From positions 310,001 to 374,000 of the forward strand of contig CAJQUW010005278.1 of assembly GCA_907163375.1 (NCBI GenBank): a DNA stretch of 64,000 bases, written 5' to 3'. Positions 35,764 through 44,317 of the stretch are shown here, one piece after another. This DNA comes from Prostheceraeus crozeri. Its lineage: Eukaryota; Platyhelminthes; Polycladida; Euryleptidae. Within the stretch, counting starts at the first letter, position 1, and each line of letters opens with the position of its first letter. A program made the position numbers and the translations under genes. The notes beneath the pieces were generated by a model. The model saw nothing but the letters and a program-made list of their open reading frames with translations. It did not search any database and had not been told where the DNA came from.

Positions 35764-36335
35764 AGTAGTAAGTAAATCTACACCACTGGACCGCGCAAGA
35801 TGGCCGCCGTCGACCGACCTCCCCCCATTGTCAGACTAGGGCGTCGGCCCTAGTCCGCCACCTGGTTGCTTCGAGTCCGACTCCCCCCTCTGGAACGACG
35901 ACGTTGCCAGAGGTTGTTCGTGGTGCGCTCTCCAGGTTGGCGTGGTGTGCCGGCCAGGTTGGAATGGTGGAATTTCGGTGCGAGACCACTCCCATCGTGT
36001 TTCTCGTCAAAAGTTGGGTTAACAAAATTTTTTCACCCCCCCCCCTCGGCAGCGATCTTCTAATTTTGGTTCTAGTGGATGGATTTTGTCTTATAGATAC
36101 TCATTTCAAAGAGGAGAAAAAACTGCTCAATGACATTTTTATTGCGAGTCAATCGGATCAGCCGTTCAAAAGTTAGAGCTGTTACAAGATTTTAGGTCAG
36201 ACCTCAGATTTGACGAAAAAATCCTAAGTGTCAGAGCCACTTAGTATGGACAAAATTTTGAAAATTTTTCCAAAGTGTCGCATTTCGACCTGGGACCTTT
36301 ACCAAAACAGTTTTCATCAAATTTCACTGACTCCC
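35764..36335 (+). repeat. left terminal inverted repeat of the inner element
   Basis: This pairs with the complement of the right end. By eye only a handful of differences occur in the first ~280 bp, where the homopolymer C-runs also differ in length. Inside, from about 36047, is one copy of a ~285-bp sub-repeat starting CGGCAGCGATCTTC. A more diverged relative (CGGCACCGATCTTCC) continues at 36340-36480. The open frames seen here (35866-36176) recur in each sub-repeat copy and have no coding support. Confidence 0.9.
35835..35854. repeat. perfect hairpin in the terminal repeat
   Basis: ACTAGGGC-GTCG-GCCCTAGT forms an 8-bp stem with a 4-base loop. It is present identically in the right terminal repeat (58097-58116). 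It could be a protein-binding or replication-related structure, but that is inference. Confidence 0.7.
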
Positions 36336-36743
36336 CCCCGGCACCGATCTTCCAATTTCGGTTCTCGTGATCGTAGAAAGTCGTGCAATAGCTCGTTTGA
36401 AAGCTAAGAGTGAGACAAATTCAGTGAAAGAAACGGCTTGTTCATATCTGTCTTCGTTTAGATGTGAGACGCCATTTAAGATTTGGGAGATTGGCGAAAA
36501 ACGAAAAAAGTTAGAATTTCCCAAGAAACAGCTCCAGCGGGCGAACGAAGGCTCGGATTGATAAACGGAGGCCAGATTTGGAATCAGCTTGATGTTATTG
36601 TCCAATGAGGATCATCATCCCATGAGAATCAAGCATTTCTATATTAGTAGCGAGCCTTCCACAGTGAGAATCATTCCATCGTTGAATCACACGAGTGACG
36701 GACGCACATTTTCTCTCTCTCTCTATTCTATTATCCAACTAAA
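36336..36743. other. TIR-adjacent region and leader of the first inner gene
   Basis: A diverged continuation of the terminal sub-repeat runs to about 36500. Then come a CCAAT-like ATTGGACAAT in reverse and a CTCTCTCT tract just before the ATG at 36744. No gene is recognised. Confidence 0.45.
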
Positions 36744-37518
36744 ATGGTAAGTCGCTATTTCCCTCCCTCTCCTCCCTTGAACGTAAACTTAATACAATCT
36801 TTTTCATTTTCACGCATCTACTCCATCTGCTGCACTAGTAGGACAAAATGGCGGTCAAACGTTACAAGGTTCGCTACGATCAGATCATCTACAACTGAGG
36901 CCAGTGGAAGAAACAACCAAGGTACATAATCCTACACCGCTACAGCGTAAATTTAAACAAGTCTTGCGTTATGATGATCATAGCGTAGTACTCCAAACGG
37001 GAATGCTCCCTTCCACGGATGTCAAGATAATGCGCAATCAGTATGGGGACTACATACTGATCCCCGTGAGTCCGTACATTCGCCGCCAACTTGATATTAT
37101 TGAGGAGTACGTGACATTAAATATGGACATTCCTACTCCTCTTGCTCAAGAGTGGAAGGCGAGAGATGACAAGGATACTCCCTATAGAAAGATTTGGGAT
37201 GGTAATCAAATTTGCCTACCGGTATCAGATTGGTTTACTTACTATAAGAAGGAGGGAGATCATTCAGCATCCATCACATGCGACGAGCTCGGAGAAGGTA
37301 CTTGGGATATCCTTTTCAAAGTGAATGGGCTATATTATCGTCGGCACAAGGATAATAAAATAGCCTCTCTCTCCATGCATATGGAATCCATCCTATATAT
37401 TCCAAAACCACCCAACGTGGATGACATAATTGATCAAATCCTTAACAGCAGTGGTACGAAGCGCAAGTCGGAGAAGAATGCTGCCTCAAAACGCAAATCA
37501 AAGAAGGAGAATTACTAG
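36744..37518 (+). CDS. TIR-proximal unknown protein, probable spliced start
   Basis: An ATG at 36744 is followed at once by GTAAGT. A pyrimidine-containing stretch ends in ...CTAGTAG at 36841, so a first exon consisting of the start codon alone is likely. The main open frame runs to TAG at 37518 and encodes about 200 residues. It has RYDDHSVVLQTG, a predicted globular centre with PVSDWFTYYKK, and a Lys/Arg-rich tail (KRKSEK, SKRKSKK) resembling a nuclear localisation signal. The frame entered from the acceptor hits a stop within 20 codons, so either the acceptor is elsewhere or an indel is present. I do not recognise the family. Position next to the TIR suggests an early regulatory gene. Confidence 0.55.
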
Positions 37519-37552
37519 TCCTTTCCTAACTCTACCCTATGACAATTCGCTT

Positions 37553-37678
37553 ATGTGCTTTGAGTGTCGTAGACGTGGTCTTATTAGATACATTTTACTT
37601 CTTCGTTGCCATCATATCATTTGTGTATTTTGTCGTGAAAAGTATCGATGTAATTCTTCCTTTTGTAATATGTTATAG
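37553..37678 (+). CDS. small RING-like zinc-finger protein 1
   Basis: A 41-residue frame begins at an ATG at 37553. Its text shows CFEC, then LRCHHIICVFC and a further Cys pair at the end. The C-x2-C ... C-x-H-x2-C-x2-C spacing is that of a compact RING. RING proteins usually act as ubiquitin ligases. The open frame extends upstream over the end of the previous gene, so the start is uncertain. A second RING gene lies 1.1 kb downstream. Confidence 0.5.
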   Translation: MCFECRRRGLIRYILLLRCHHIICVFCREKYRCNSSFCNML

Positions 37679-37730
37679 AACGTTTCCTTAGATGTGTAAA
37701 TTTCCGTTTTAGGCTTTTATCATCATTTTT

Positions 37731-38261
37731 ATGGATTGTGAGGATGAACCTGTACAGGATCTCAGTGCTATTGCTATGAACAATTGGACATATCAGATTG
37801 TTAGTGTCTATCATCAACATGCCAACTGCGATCCCAATGTTGATCAATGGGCGAGAAAACACATTCATGGACTTAATCTGAAATATTTGCAAGACTATGG
37901 CTTTTCTTGTGACAGTGCTCTTCTTATTGACTTTAAACGATGGTTAGCTGCTTTCAATGTTATACGCATCTTTTGTAATAATCCTGGTAAGGAGAGGAAA
38001 GTATTTCCCAATCTAATCATTGATGATATTTTGCTCCCGCCTTGGGATAGTAGAGTGAATCAACACTACCATGAAGTCACGAAACGTTTTAAGGATTTGT
38101 GTGTTCCTATTTTGTCTGTTCGTTGTAGTAGCTACGTTCATAACCAATGCTTCTTTCCTCCTTACCTCAACACTGCCAAAGTCCTGTATGGTTATCATAG
38201 CTCGCTGTATGATAGTTACCAGCTGTATCTATTTTATCTGTTTCAAACCATTGATTTATAA
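37731..38261 (+). CDS. unknown 176-residue protein
   Basis: A complete frame from ATG (37731) to TAA (38259-38261). It has an acidic N-terminus (MDCEDEP) and a mixed composition rich in Tyr, His and Cys, with a conserved-looking WLAAFNVIRIFCNNPG stretch, but no motif I recognise. It lies between the two RING genes in the same orientation. No counterpart is visible because the equivalent part of the outer element is beyond the window. Confidence 0.55.
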   Translation: MDCEDEPVQDLSAIAMNNWTYQIVSVYHQHANCDPNVDQWARKHIHGLNLKYLQDYGFSCDSALLIDFKRWLAAFNVIRIFCNNPGKERKVFPNLIIDDILLPPWDSRVNQHYHEVTKRFKDLCVPILSVRCSSYVHNQCFFPPYLNTAKVLYGYHSSLYDSYQLYLFYLFQTIDL

Positions 38262-38322
38262 TGCATGCTTGTTACAGTTATTCAATAAATGTTACTATGA
38301 GAAGAGTTGTTGCTTTCATGCA

Positions 38323-38645
38323 ATGGATGGGGATTCTAAAACGACTCCGGAACATTACATTTTCATAGGCAAACTTTAAAAGGAGCTGTTCAAGATTATG
38401 TGATAAATTTTCATAAAGATGAGACCGACATCGAAGCAGTGGTCGATGATGCTAGCACTCTATTTCTAGAGTTAATGAATACATTCTCTGATAGCATTGT
38501 CATGGCGCGATTAGTTGCGAAAATTAAGTTTAGTCATTTTGGAAGGGAAGAGGTGGAAAGTCGCTCTTTCCATTTTGCTTCTTATTCAATGGAAGTGGTA
38601 GATCACCACCAAGAATTTTTTAAGACATATGATAAAAATTGCTGA
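38323..38645 (+). pseudogene. small unknown gene with a frameshift
   Basis: An ATG at 38323 opens MDGDSKTTPEHYIFIGKL and then stops. A second frame, shifted by one base, continues from about 38364 through an acidic helical segment (DETDIEAVVDDA) to TGA at 38643-38645. The two frames fit as one ~105-residue product broken by one indel near 38365. No family is recognised. Confidence 0.4.
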
Positions 38646-38738
38646 ATATCTTAACGCATTTAACTATCATGGTAGCAGTCTAGTGATTGAAGCGATTTCA
38701 GATATTCACATTCAACTTTCCATAAAGAAAAATTGAAA

Positions 38739-39047
38739 ATGCAGTGGTACTTGATTGTAGCACAACTGGTTTTCGAGCTATGCTTGCTCACTCTCGAAGT
38801 ATATTCCTTCTGTACATGCGTCTATTATTTAGAAAAGGCTAGCAAATTCATATCTTCAAAAAGACTTGCTATAGACATCAGTAACGGCGAAACTATGTGT
38901 TGTGATGTATGTAAGCGAAAGGATGGAAATGAAAAGCACATCTTCAAGACATGTAGGCATGCTTTTTGTCAACGCTGTTTCATACGTAATTGCATTCAAC
39001 TTTGCAAATGTAACCACTGTGATATTGCTCATTTCGAGTGTCACTAA
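38739..39047 (+). CDS. small RING-finger protein 2 with N-terminal hydrophobic segment
   Basis: A 102-residue protein. The first ~45 residues are hydrophobic (YLIVAQLVFELCLLTLEVYSF) and could form a membrane anchor. The C-terminal half is a RING: CCDVC, eleven residues, TCRHAFCQRC, then CKCNHC. This is the C3HC4-type order expected of a ubiquitin ligase. It might modify host proteins from a membrane, but that is inference. The ATG at 38739 is preferred over the non-ATG codon six bases upstream. Confidence 0.65.
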   Translation: MQWYLIVAQLVFELCLLTLEVYSFCTCVYYLEKASKFISSKRLAIDISNGETMCCDVCKRKDGNEKHIFKTCRHAFCQRCFIRNCIQLCKCNHCDIAHFECH

Positions 39048-39067
39048 TGCCGCAATAGTTAGTACCT

Positions 39068-39075
39068 ATGCAAAT
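39068..39075 (+). promoter_or_regulatory. ATGCAAAT motif before a virion-type gene
   Basis: A perfect octamer ATGCAAAT ends 38 bases before the ATG at 39114. It is one of six ATGCAAA occurrences at similar spacing in this element. Confidence 0.5.
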
Positions 39076-39113
39076 GTGGTAAAGACAGGTTTTAGCAAAG
39101 ATTAACACGGAAA

Positions 39114-39479
39114 ATGGCGAAACGTAAAATGACGAAACGTAAAAGTCAAAAGTCTTCAAAGTTTTCTTCAGCCATTCAAGCTCTCCGACGAATGAAAGCA
39201 AATCAGCGATACAATGCTATACGACATGCTAACGATAAATTCATTTGTGAAATTATTTCTCATGTGAGAAAGTTGAGGACGAAGAAATTAGCACCAAAAC
39301 AACGAAAGTTACTTAAGCGATATGCTACAAAATTGCGTTTCATCTCCAATCCTAAAGTCACCCTTCAAAGAAAGAGGGAAACTCTAACACAAAAGGGCGG
39401 TTTCCTTTCAGCAATGCTTCCGATGTTAGCTCCTGTCCTGGGTAACCTATTGGGTAATATCTTTGGCTCTAAACGTTAA
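39114..39479 (+). CDS. small basic protein with hydrophobic Gly-rich tail (Polinton-associated)
   Basis: This 121-residue protein is very rich in Lys/Arg (MAKRKMTKRKSQK). It has a helical KLAPKQRKLLKRYATKLR segment and ends QKGGFLSAMLPMLAPVLGN plus a Gly/Phe tail. The basic-then-hydrophobic layout recurs in many animal Polinton/adintovirus-like loci next to capsid genes and fits a small DNA-binding or membrane-active virion protein. A Q-x-G-G motif precedes the hydrophobic tail and resembles the sites cut by adenain-type proteases. Function is inferred from composition and context. Confidence 0.65.
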   Translation: MAKRKMTKRKSQKSSKFSSAIQALRRMKANQRYNAIRHANDKFICEIISHVRKLRTKKLAPKQRKLLKRYATKLRFISNPKVTLQRKRETLTQKGGFLSAMLPMLAPVLGNLLGNIFGSKR

Positions 39480-39481
39480 TT

Positions 39482-39489
39482 ATGCAAAT
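39482..39489 (+). promoter_or_regulatory. ATGCAAAT motif before the ATPase gene
   Basis: A perfect octamer starts 29 bases before the ATPase ATG at 39511 and lies just after the stop of the preceding gene. Confidence 0.5.
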
Positions 39490-39510
39490 TTTGAATCTCA
39501 AAGTATTATA

Positions 39511-40128
39511 ATGGATTTCAGACTTCAATGTGATAAAGTTCTGACTGTATCAGGTCCATCCCATGCAGGTAAAACTGTTTTCACGCTGAATTTATTGGAT
39601 AAAAGAAAAGAGTTGTTTAAGGAACCTATCAATCGAGTGATTTGGTGTTATGGTATTTATCAACCGTCGCTGTTTCAGGAATTGCAAAGTCGCAACTTTA
39701 TTCGACATGAAGGAATTATTCCAGTGGATAGACTTCAGTCTAATGATGTTGTTGTATTGGATGATTTATTAAAAGAAAGTAAGAATTCCAAAGATGTTAC
39801 AGATATGTTCACTCGCGCAGCACATCATAAAAGGTGCCTTATCATCTATATCACACAAAACTTGTTTCCTGATGGAAAAGAAGCTCGTACACGAAACCTG
39901 AATACACACTGTTATGCTATTTTCAAGAATCCGCGAGATAAAAGTCAATTTGAAATTTTAGCGCGACAAGTTGCACCAAGAGGATCAAAAGCCTTAATTG
40001 AAATTTTTCAAGCAGCTACTGAAAAACCATATGGTTACTTATTCATTGACTTTACGCAAAAGTGTCCGGAAGAATTTAGATTTCGAAGTGATATTTTGAA
40101 AACTCCCATGATTATCTACAAACTATGA
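39511..40128 (+). CDS. genome-packaging ATPase (A32/FtsK-HerA type)
   Basis: This 205-residue P-loop protein has Walker A GPSHAGKT near residue 16 and Walker B NDVVVLDDLL near residue 85. These are followed by a HHKRCLIIYITQNLF strand with the sensor Gln/Asn typical of the FtsK-HerA superfamily. Such ATPases pump DNA into preformed capsids in Polintons, virophages and large DNA viruses. The length matches Polinton ATPases. The start at 39511 is chosen because it follows the octamer motif and the previous stop at 39479. The stop overlaps the next ATG by four bases (ATGA). The gene is intact. Confidence 0.9.
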   Translation: MDFRLQCDKVLTVSGPSHAGKTVFTLNLLDKRKELFKEPINRVIWCYGIYQPSLFQELQSRNFIRHEGIIPVDRLQSNDVVVLDDLLKESKNSKDVTDMFTRAAHHKRCLIIYITQNLFPDGKEARTRNLNTHCYAIFKNPRDKSQFEILARQVAPRGSKALIEIFQAATEKPYGYLFIDFTQKCPEEFRFRSDILKTPMIIYKL

Positions 40129-40811
40129 GTTCTTATTCTCGCATGATTGTTATTCCTCAGGATGAATATGTACAATTGACTGCCATGCAGCAAGTAAAGC
40201 AACCTCTTGTAAATCAAATGTATAGGAAAGAAATAGATTATCAGCAAAATGTTCACATCAAAGATCCACATCGTGATGTATTATTACAATCGGAAACTGT
40301 TGAGCAATTGAAAAACTTGAAGAATATGATGCGTGACTCTGTATCGACTGCTACTTCTTTAGCATCTCGCGCACATGCCATATCTCTTTTCAATAGTATT
40401 GAACCCCATCTCAATGTAAATGATAGAGGAGAAATCATTACAGATGAAAATAAAGTGATTGATGCTTCACGTTATGAAGACTTGATTCAGTATGCGACAC
40501 GTAGAAAGCGCCGTCAGGGCTATGTTCCACCTGGTTGGACATACTTTCTTAAACTATTGAAAAAGCATAATGTGCCAAAATTTGCTTTAAATAATGAGAC
40601 ATTGAAAGAACTTGATTCAGCAGTGGCTACTGCTCCAATGCGTCAGACGATGAAAATGCCAACAAATTGGTTTAAGACGTCACCTACATCCCCTCCCACA
40701 CTCACTAAGCAAACAAGAGGAAGAACTCGACGTAGATCTACGCCGCCACTAAAACTAGTAAAAGGAAAACGTAAAACAGCTCCTCCTAGGAAATACATGT
40801 TCTCAGACTAA
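40125..40811 (+). CDS. conserved unknown Polinton-associated protein
   Basis: This 228-residue protein overlaps the ATPase stop by four bases. The N-terminus reads MIVIPQDEYVQL. The middle is helical and rich in Asn and Glu, and YVPPGWTYFLKLLKKHNVP lies near residue 135. The last 60 residues are Lys/Arg/Pro-rich, consistent with nucleic-acid binding. I recall similar MVLIPxEEY...VPPGW proteins beside the ATPase in animal adintovirus-like loci, but no function is established for them. No damage is seen. Confidence 0.6.
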   Translation: MSSYSRMIVIPQDEYVQLTAMQQVKQPLVNQMYRKEIDYQQNVHIKDPHRDVLLQSETVEQLKNLKNMMRDSVSTATSLASRAHAISLFNSIEPHLNVNDRGEIITDENKVIDASRYEDLIQYATRRKRRQGYVPPGWTYFLKLLKKHNVPKFALNNETLKELDSAVATAPMRQTMKMPTNWFKTSPTSPPTLTKQTRGRTRRRSTPPLKLVKGKRKTAPPRKYMFSD

Positions 40812-40812
40812 T

Positions 40813-41028
40813 ATGAAGCAGTTGTGTTGCTTACCATGTAATGAGCCGCCAGAGGTGAATGTCGTTGTCACTTGCACTTGCTGCGCCAGCTCTCACAATG
40901 AAACCCCTAAGCAATGTGAACACGATCGCAAAACCGCTAAAGCTAAATGCTGTAGCTGTTGTAAATGTAGAAAGGCAAGAAAGCAAAAAGATGAGAAGGA
41001 GGAAAAAGAGTCAGTCGTCATCGACTGA
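40813..41028 (+). CDS. small Cys-rich protein overlapping the integrase start
   Basis: A 71-residue frame begins one base after the preceding stop and shows a repeated Cys pattern (CCLPC, CTCCA, CCSCCKC) ending in a charged KDEKEEKE tail. The density of CxC/CC pairs suggests metal binding. It overlaps the first codons of the integrase frame by 38 bases in another frame. Tight spacing with its neighbours supports it as a real gene. No family can be named. Confidence 0.5.
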   Translation: MKQLCCLPCNEPPEVNVVVTCTCCASSHNETPKQCEHDRKTAKAKCCSCCKCRKARKQKDEKEEKESVVID

Positions 41029-42079
41029 GCGTTTGAAGTCAATCTATTATGATGTAAAACATCCAGCAGGATTTGCATCGATCAGGAAATTGTCAAAAGC
41101 GAGTGGTCTTCCACAATCACAAGTGAAACGATGGTTAAAGGGTCAGGCTACCTATACACTCCACAAACAAGCGAAAAAGAAGTACCGCACCCGCCATTAT
41201 ATTGTTCATGACATCGATGAACAGTGGCAAGCAGATTTGTGTGATGTCGCCTCCATTTCAAAACATAACTCGGGCAATAATTTTATTTTAACCGTCATTG
41301 ATATTTTCTCGCGTTATGCGTGGGCTCAACCTTTAAAAACTAAAGAAGGGAAAGGAGTAGCAAAAGCATTCCAAACAATTTTTCGAGAAGGCCGCATTCT
41401 AAAAAGAATTCAGAGTGATCAAGGAAAAGAGTTTGAAAATCAGCATGTGAGAAGATTATTTGAGAGGCATGACATTGAGTTGTTTAGTGTAAAGAGTGCT
41501 TATAGAGCTGCACTCGTTGAACGTTTTAATCGCACATAAAAAAATCGCTTGTGGCGACATTTTACTGCCAACTTGACACAAAATTGGACAAAGGTTCTAC
41601 AAGATACACTCCATGCCTACAATCACTCTATCCATCGTTCTATTGGACTCAGACCAGTAGATGTAAATGGTGACAATTTAGATAAAGTGCGCAAATCATT
41701 CCAACGTAAACGCACTCATGTGAAAAGTGATATGAAAATTGGTGATTAAGTTCGTATCTCAAAAGTGAAAAGTGTTTTTGCTAAAGGGTACCTTCCGAAT
41801 TGGACAGAGGAGGTATTTACAGTATCAAGGATTAATCAAAAAGACTCTCCCACCACCTACAAGTTGAAAGATTACGATAATGAAGAAATTGAGGGTAGCT
41901 TTTACCGCGATGAGATTGAGGTAGACACTGAAAGTGAAACATATTTGGTAGAGAAAATCATTCGATGTAAAAAACGGCAAGGTGAAGAATGGTGTCTTGT
42001 TAAATGGACTGGTTATCCTTCAAGTATGAACTCTTGGATGTGTCGTGCCGACATCTTTCATCTAAGTGATCGACAGTGA
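40991..42079 (+). pseudogene. int: retroviral-type integrase with chromodomain, two nonsense codons
   Basis: The N-terminus is basic with a helix-turn-helix-like segment (IRKLSKASGLPQSQVKRWLK). The rve catalytic core has D in QADLCDV, D in QSDQGKEF and E in ALVERFNRT, with the DD35E arrangement. The C-terminus carries an SH3-like KVKSVFAKGYLPNWTEE region and a chromodomain (YLVEKIIRCKK...LVKWTGYP...NSW). It inserts the element and makes the 6-bp duplication. TAA at 41537-41539, just after the catalytic Glu, and TAA at 41747-41749 disable it; aligning with the outer copy shows sense codons at both places. The start at 40991 is the in-frame ATG closest to the conserved part; 40859 is an alternative. 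Confidence 0.92.
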
Positions 42080-42082
42080 TTC

Positions 42083-42090
42083 ATGCAAAG
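42083..42090 (+). promoter_or_regulatory. ATGCAAAG motif before the pVI-like gene
   Basis: ATGCAAAG ends 30 bases before the ATG at 42121. It is part of the recurrent upstream motif set. Confidence 0.45.
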
Positions 42091-42120
42091 TTGTAACTAA
42101 CAATGTTTAGGGTTTGAGCT

Positions 42121-42576
42121 ATGAATCCAACTGCCTCATTTTATTCACGACCCTCCTATGTAAGTGGTGGAGGACAAATTCACATCGGCGCTCGCCGCCA
42201 ACGTGGAGGTAGCATACTTGGTGCACTGAAATCTGTTGTAGCACCTCTCATATCCAATGTCGGAAGATCTTTAAAACGAAATGTTTTAAGTAATGCCGTT
42301 GGCTTTGCTGGTGATGTTGCTAGTGATCTTTCCAGAGGTAGAAGTTTTAAGAGCAGTTTGTTGAATCGTGGGAAGGAACGCGGTTTAAAAATATTGAAGC
42401 AGACCTTTGCTGGTGTTACTCAAGGAAAGAAATCGCCTAAACGAATGAATAAAGGAAGAAGGAAACATTGCGGAGCTGGTAAGGTGCGATCTTCAGTCAA
42501 CAGGCATTCACGCAAACGTCACAGAGGCTCTAATCATTCATCAGGCGCTAAACGACGACGCTGCCATAACTTCTAA
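42121..42576 (+). CDS. basic pVI/pX-like minor virion protein
   Basis: This 151-residue protein starts with FYSRPSYVSGGG, followed by RRQRGGSILGALKSVV, an amphipathic helical stretch, and a strongly basic tail (KRHRG, KRRRC). The QRGG-S site just before the amphipathic helix resembles the point where adenain-type proteases trim adenoviral pVI-like membrane-lytic proteins. The outer homologue at 61234-61716 has the same layout. It lies immediately before the capsid gene (two bases). Role inferred: membrane-active or DNA-condensing core protein. Confidence 0.7.
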   Translation: MNPTASFYSRPSYVSGGGQIHIGARRQRGGSILGALKSVVAPLISNVGRSLKRNVLSNAVGFAGDVASDLSRGRSFKSSLLNRGKERGLKILKQTFAGVTQGKKSPKRMNKGRRKHCGAGKVRSSVNRHSRKRHRGSNHSSGAKRRRCHNF

Positions 42577-42578
42577 TC

Positions 42579-43856
42579 ATGGAGTGTAAAACTTCCGGGT
42601 TTTGTTTGTTTAATCAACAAGCCATACAGACAGATATTTTTAGTTCAAGTATTGTAGATTATCATCCTCGAACAGCTGAGAATGCTGGTCTCATTGAATT
42701 TGTTATTCCTGATGGTAGTGATGACTACATAGATTTGAGTTATGCGATGGTTGATTTGAGGTTTAGAATTCAGCAAGCAGATGGAACTGCTATTGACGAT
42801 ACACATAAAGTTGGACTGAACAATTTACCATTGACTACATTATTTCGCGATGTTTCTCTAACGATTGGAGAGCAGCAGGTGGAAGGTGGTCAAAGCGATT
42901 ATCCCTATAAATCATATTTCAATCATGTATCACAGTTTCATCCAGCAGCACAAAAAAGTCATATGGAAGCCATGGGATGGTACAGAGATGAAGCAGGAAA
43001 ATTTGATGCTGAAACAAACAGTGGCTTTGTAAAGCGATCTGCTATGATTAAAGATAGTAAAGTATGTCAGCTATATGGTCCGCTGAATTTAGACTTTTTT
43101 AGACAGTCAAAGTTTTTACTCTGTAATACCAGCATGCGACTCAAGCTGACATTGAATAAGCCTGAATTTGCGCTGAATGCATTTGCTAAAGTTGACAATT
43201 TTAGAATTCATGTGGAAGATATTGCACTTTACATTCGTCGAGTAGTACCGAATCCAAGTGTCATTAGAGGACATGCTGAAGGTCTTAACCGCCAAAATGC
43301 CATTTACCCCGTTCAGCATACAAAGCTTCTCACCTTTACAATTCCGAAAGATCAAAAGAGTTTCATGAAAGATTGCCTCTTTCCATCGAAAGCACCGAAA
43401 CTCCTCATGGTGGCAATGGTTGAAAATGATGCATTTAATGGTAATATAAAGAAGAATCCTTTCAATTTTAAACACAATCAGTTAAGTGAAATTGCTCTAC
43501 GTGTAAATGGTGTGAGTCATCCTGGTCCTCCCTACAAACCACATTTTTCTACGGATCAATTTATGCGCAGTTATGGTGATTTTATGGATGTCTTTGGTTT
43601 GTACAATACGGATGACACCAACAGACTCACTATGAAAGAGTTTAAGAGTGGATATACTATTTATGCATTTGATTTGACTGCTGACAGCAATTTTAGTGCA
43701 CCTTATCGTCAAGCGAACGTGCCTCATAATATTCGTTTGGATTTGATGTCCAAAAGAACACTACCTGAGACGATCAATGTATTAATTTATGCAGTCTTCG
43801 ATTCAAACATTGAAATTACAAAGTATCGTGACGTGATGCTTCAGTATAATCGTTAA
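42579..43856 (+). CDS. candidate major capsid protein (F54H12.2-like family)
   Basis: This 425-residue frame is intact. It matches a family widespread in animal genomes and usually annotated F54H12.2-like. It has QTDIFSSSIVDYHP near residue 16, a DDYIDLSYAMVDLR strand, VGLNNLPLTTLFRDVSLTI, YPYKSYF, RRVVPNPSVIRGHAEGL and a NPFNFKHNQL motif around residue 297. Two similar all-beta halves are compatible with a double jelly roll. It sits between the pVI-like gene and the protease, the usual position of Polinton capsid genes. Its last base overlaps the next ATG (TAATG). Capsid identity is inferred from context and fold expectation; I have not checked a structure. Confidence 0.8.
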   Translation: MECKTSGFCLFNQQAIQTDIFSSSIVDYHPRTAENAGLIEFVIPDGSDDYIDLSYAMVDLRFRIQQADGTAIDDTHKVGLNNLPLTTLFRDVSLTIGEQQVEGGQSDYPYKSYFNHVSQFHPAAQKSHMEAMGWYRDEAGKFDAETNSGFVKRSAMIKDSKVCQLYGPLNLDFFRQSKFLLCNTSMRLKLTLNKPEFALNAFAKVDNFRIHVEDIALYIRRVVPNPSVIRGHAEGLNRQNAIYPVQHTKLLTFTIPKDQKSFMKDCLFPSKAPKLLMVAMVENDAFNGNIKKNPFNFKHNQLSEIALRVNGVSHPGPPYKPHFSTDQFMRSYGDFMDVFGLYNTDDTNRLTMKEFKSGYTIYAFDLTADSNFSAPYRQANVPHNIRLDLMSKRTLPETINVLIYAVFDSNIEITKYRDVMLQYNR

Positions 43857-44317
43857 TGAGTTGGTTGACTGCTGACGATATTAAGACTAAAGTGCAGCGT
43901 AATGCAGATGAAGCGACGTTGAAAGCTTTCGATAATGTCTATTCACTCGATGCCTTACCACCTTCAGTAAATCACTATCCTATCTTTATTGTGCTAAACA
44001 CTCATTCGCAGAATTTAGGCGGTGAGCATTGGAAAGCGATCTTTATTGCAGAAGACCGACGTGGTGAACTATTTGAATCTCTTGCTCAACCACCAAATAT
44101 ATCAACACAGTAGTGGTTGAGAAAACATACGCGTCAATATCAGCGAAATGAACGCATACTACAACATCCACTTTCATCAACGTGTGGTGCTTTTGTACTG
44201 TACTTCATCTTAAAACGTTTACATGTATCTCGATTTGTATCTGTTATTCAAAACTTTTCATGTGATCCATCCTCTAATGAAAAAATGATTTGTAGGTTCT
44301 ATCATGATTTGAAATAA
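43856..44317 (+). pseudogene. pro: adenain-like maturation cysteine protease, one nonsense codon
   Basis: About 150 codons. The catalytic His lies in GGEHWKAIFI, an acidic residue follows in ELFESLAQP, and the catalytic Cys is in LSSTCGAFVLYF, the order and spacing of the adenovirus protease family (C5/Ulp1-like). TAG at 44111-44113 interrupts the frame between His and Cys. The outer copy has a sense codon there, so this is a nonsense mutation. The enzyme would process virion precursors such as the QxGG-bearing basic proteins. The 3' end overlaps the convergent TBP-like gene by 60 bases. Confidence 0.88.

Noticed and set aside
35866..36176. Open frames in the terminal repeat as genes
   Set aside because: The same text occurs in each sub-repeat copy at both ends, contains C-run length changes, and has no promoter or domain.
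40991..42079. An endogenous retrovirus or LTR retrotransposon
   Set aside because: The integrase is retroviral-type but there is no reverse transcriptase, gag or LTR. PolB, ATPase, protease and capsid neighbours and the 6-bp duplication identify a Polinton.
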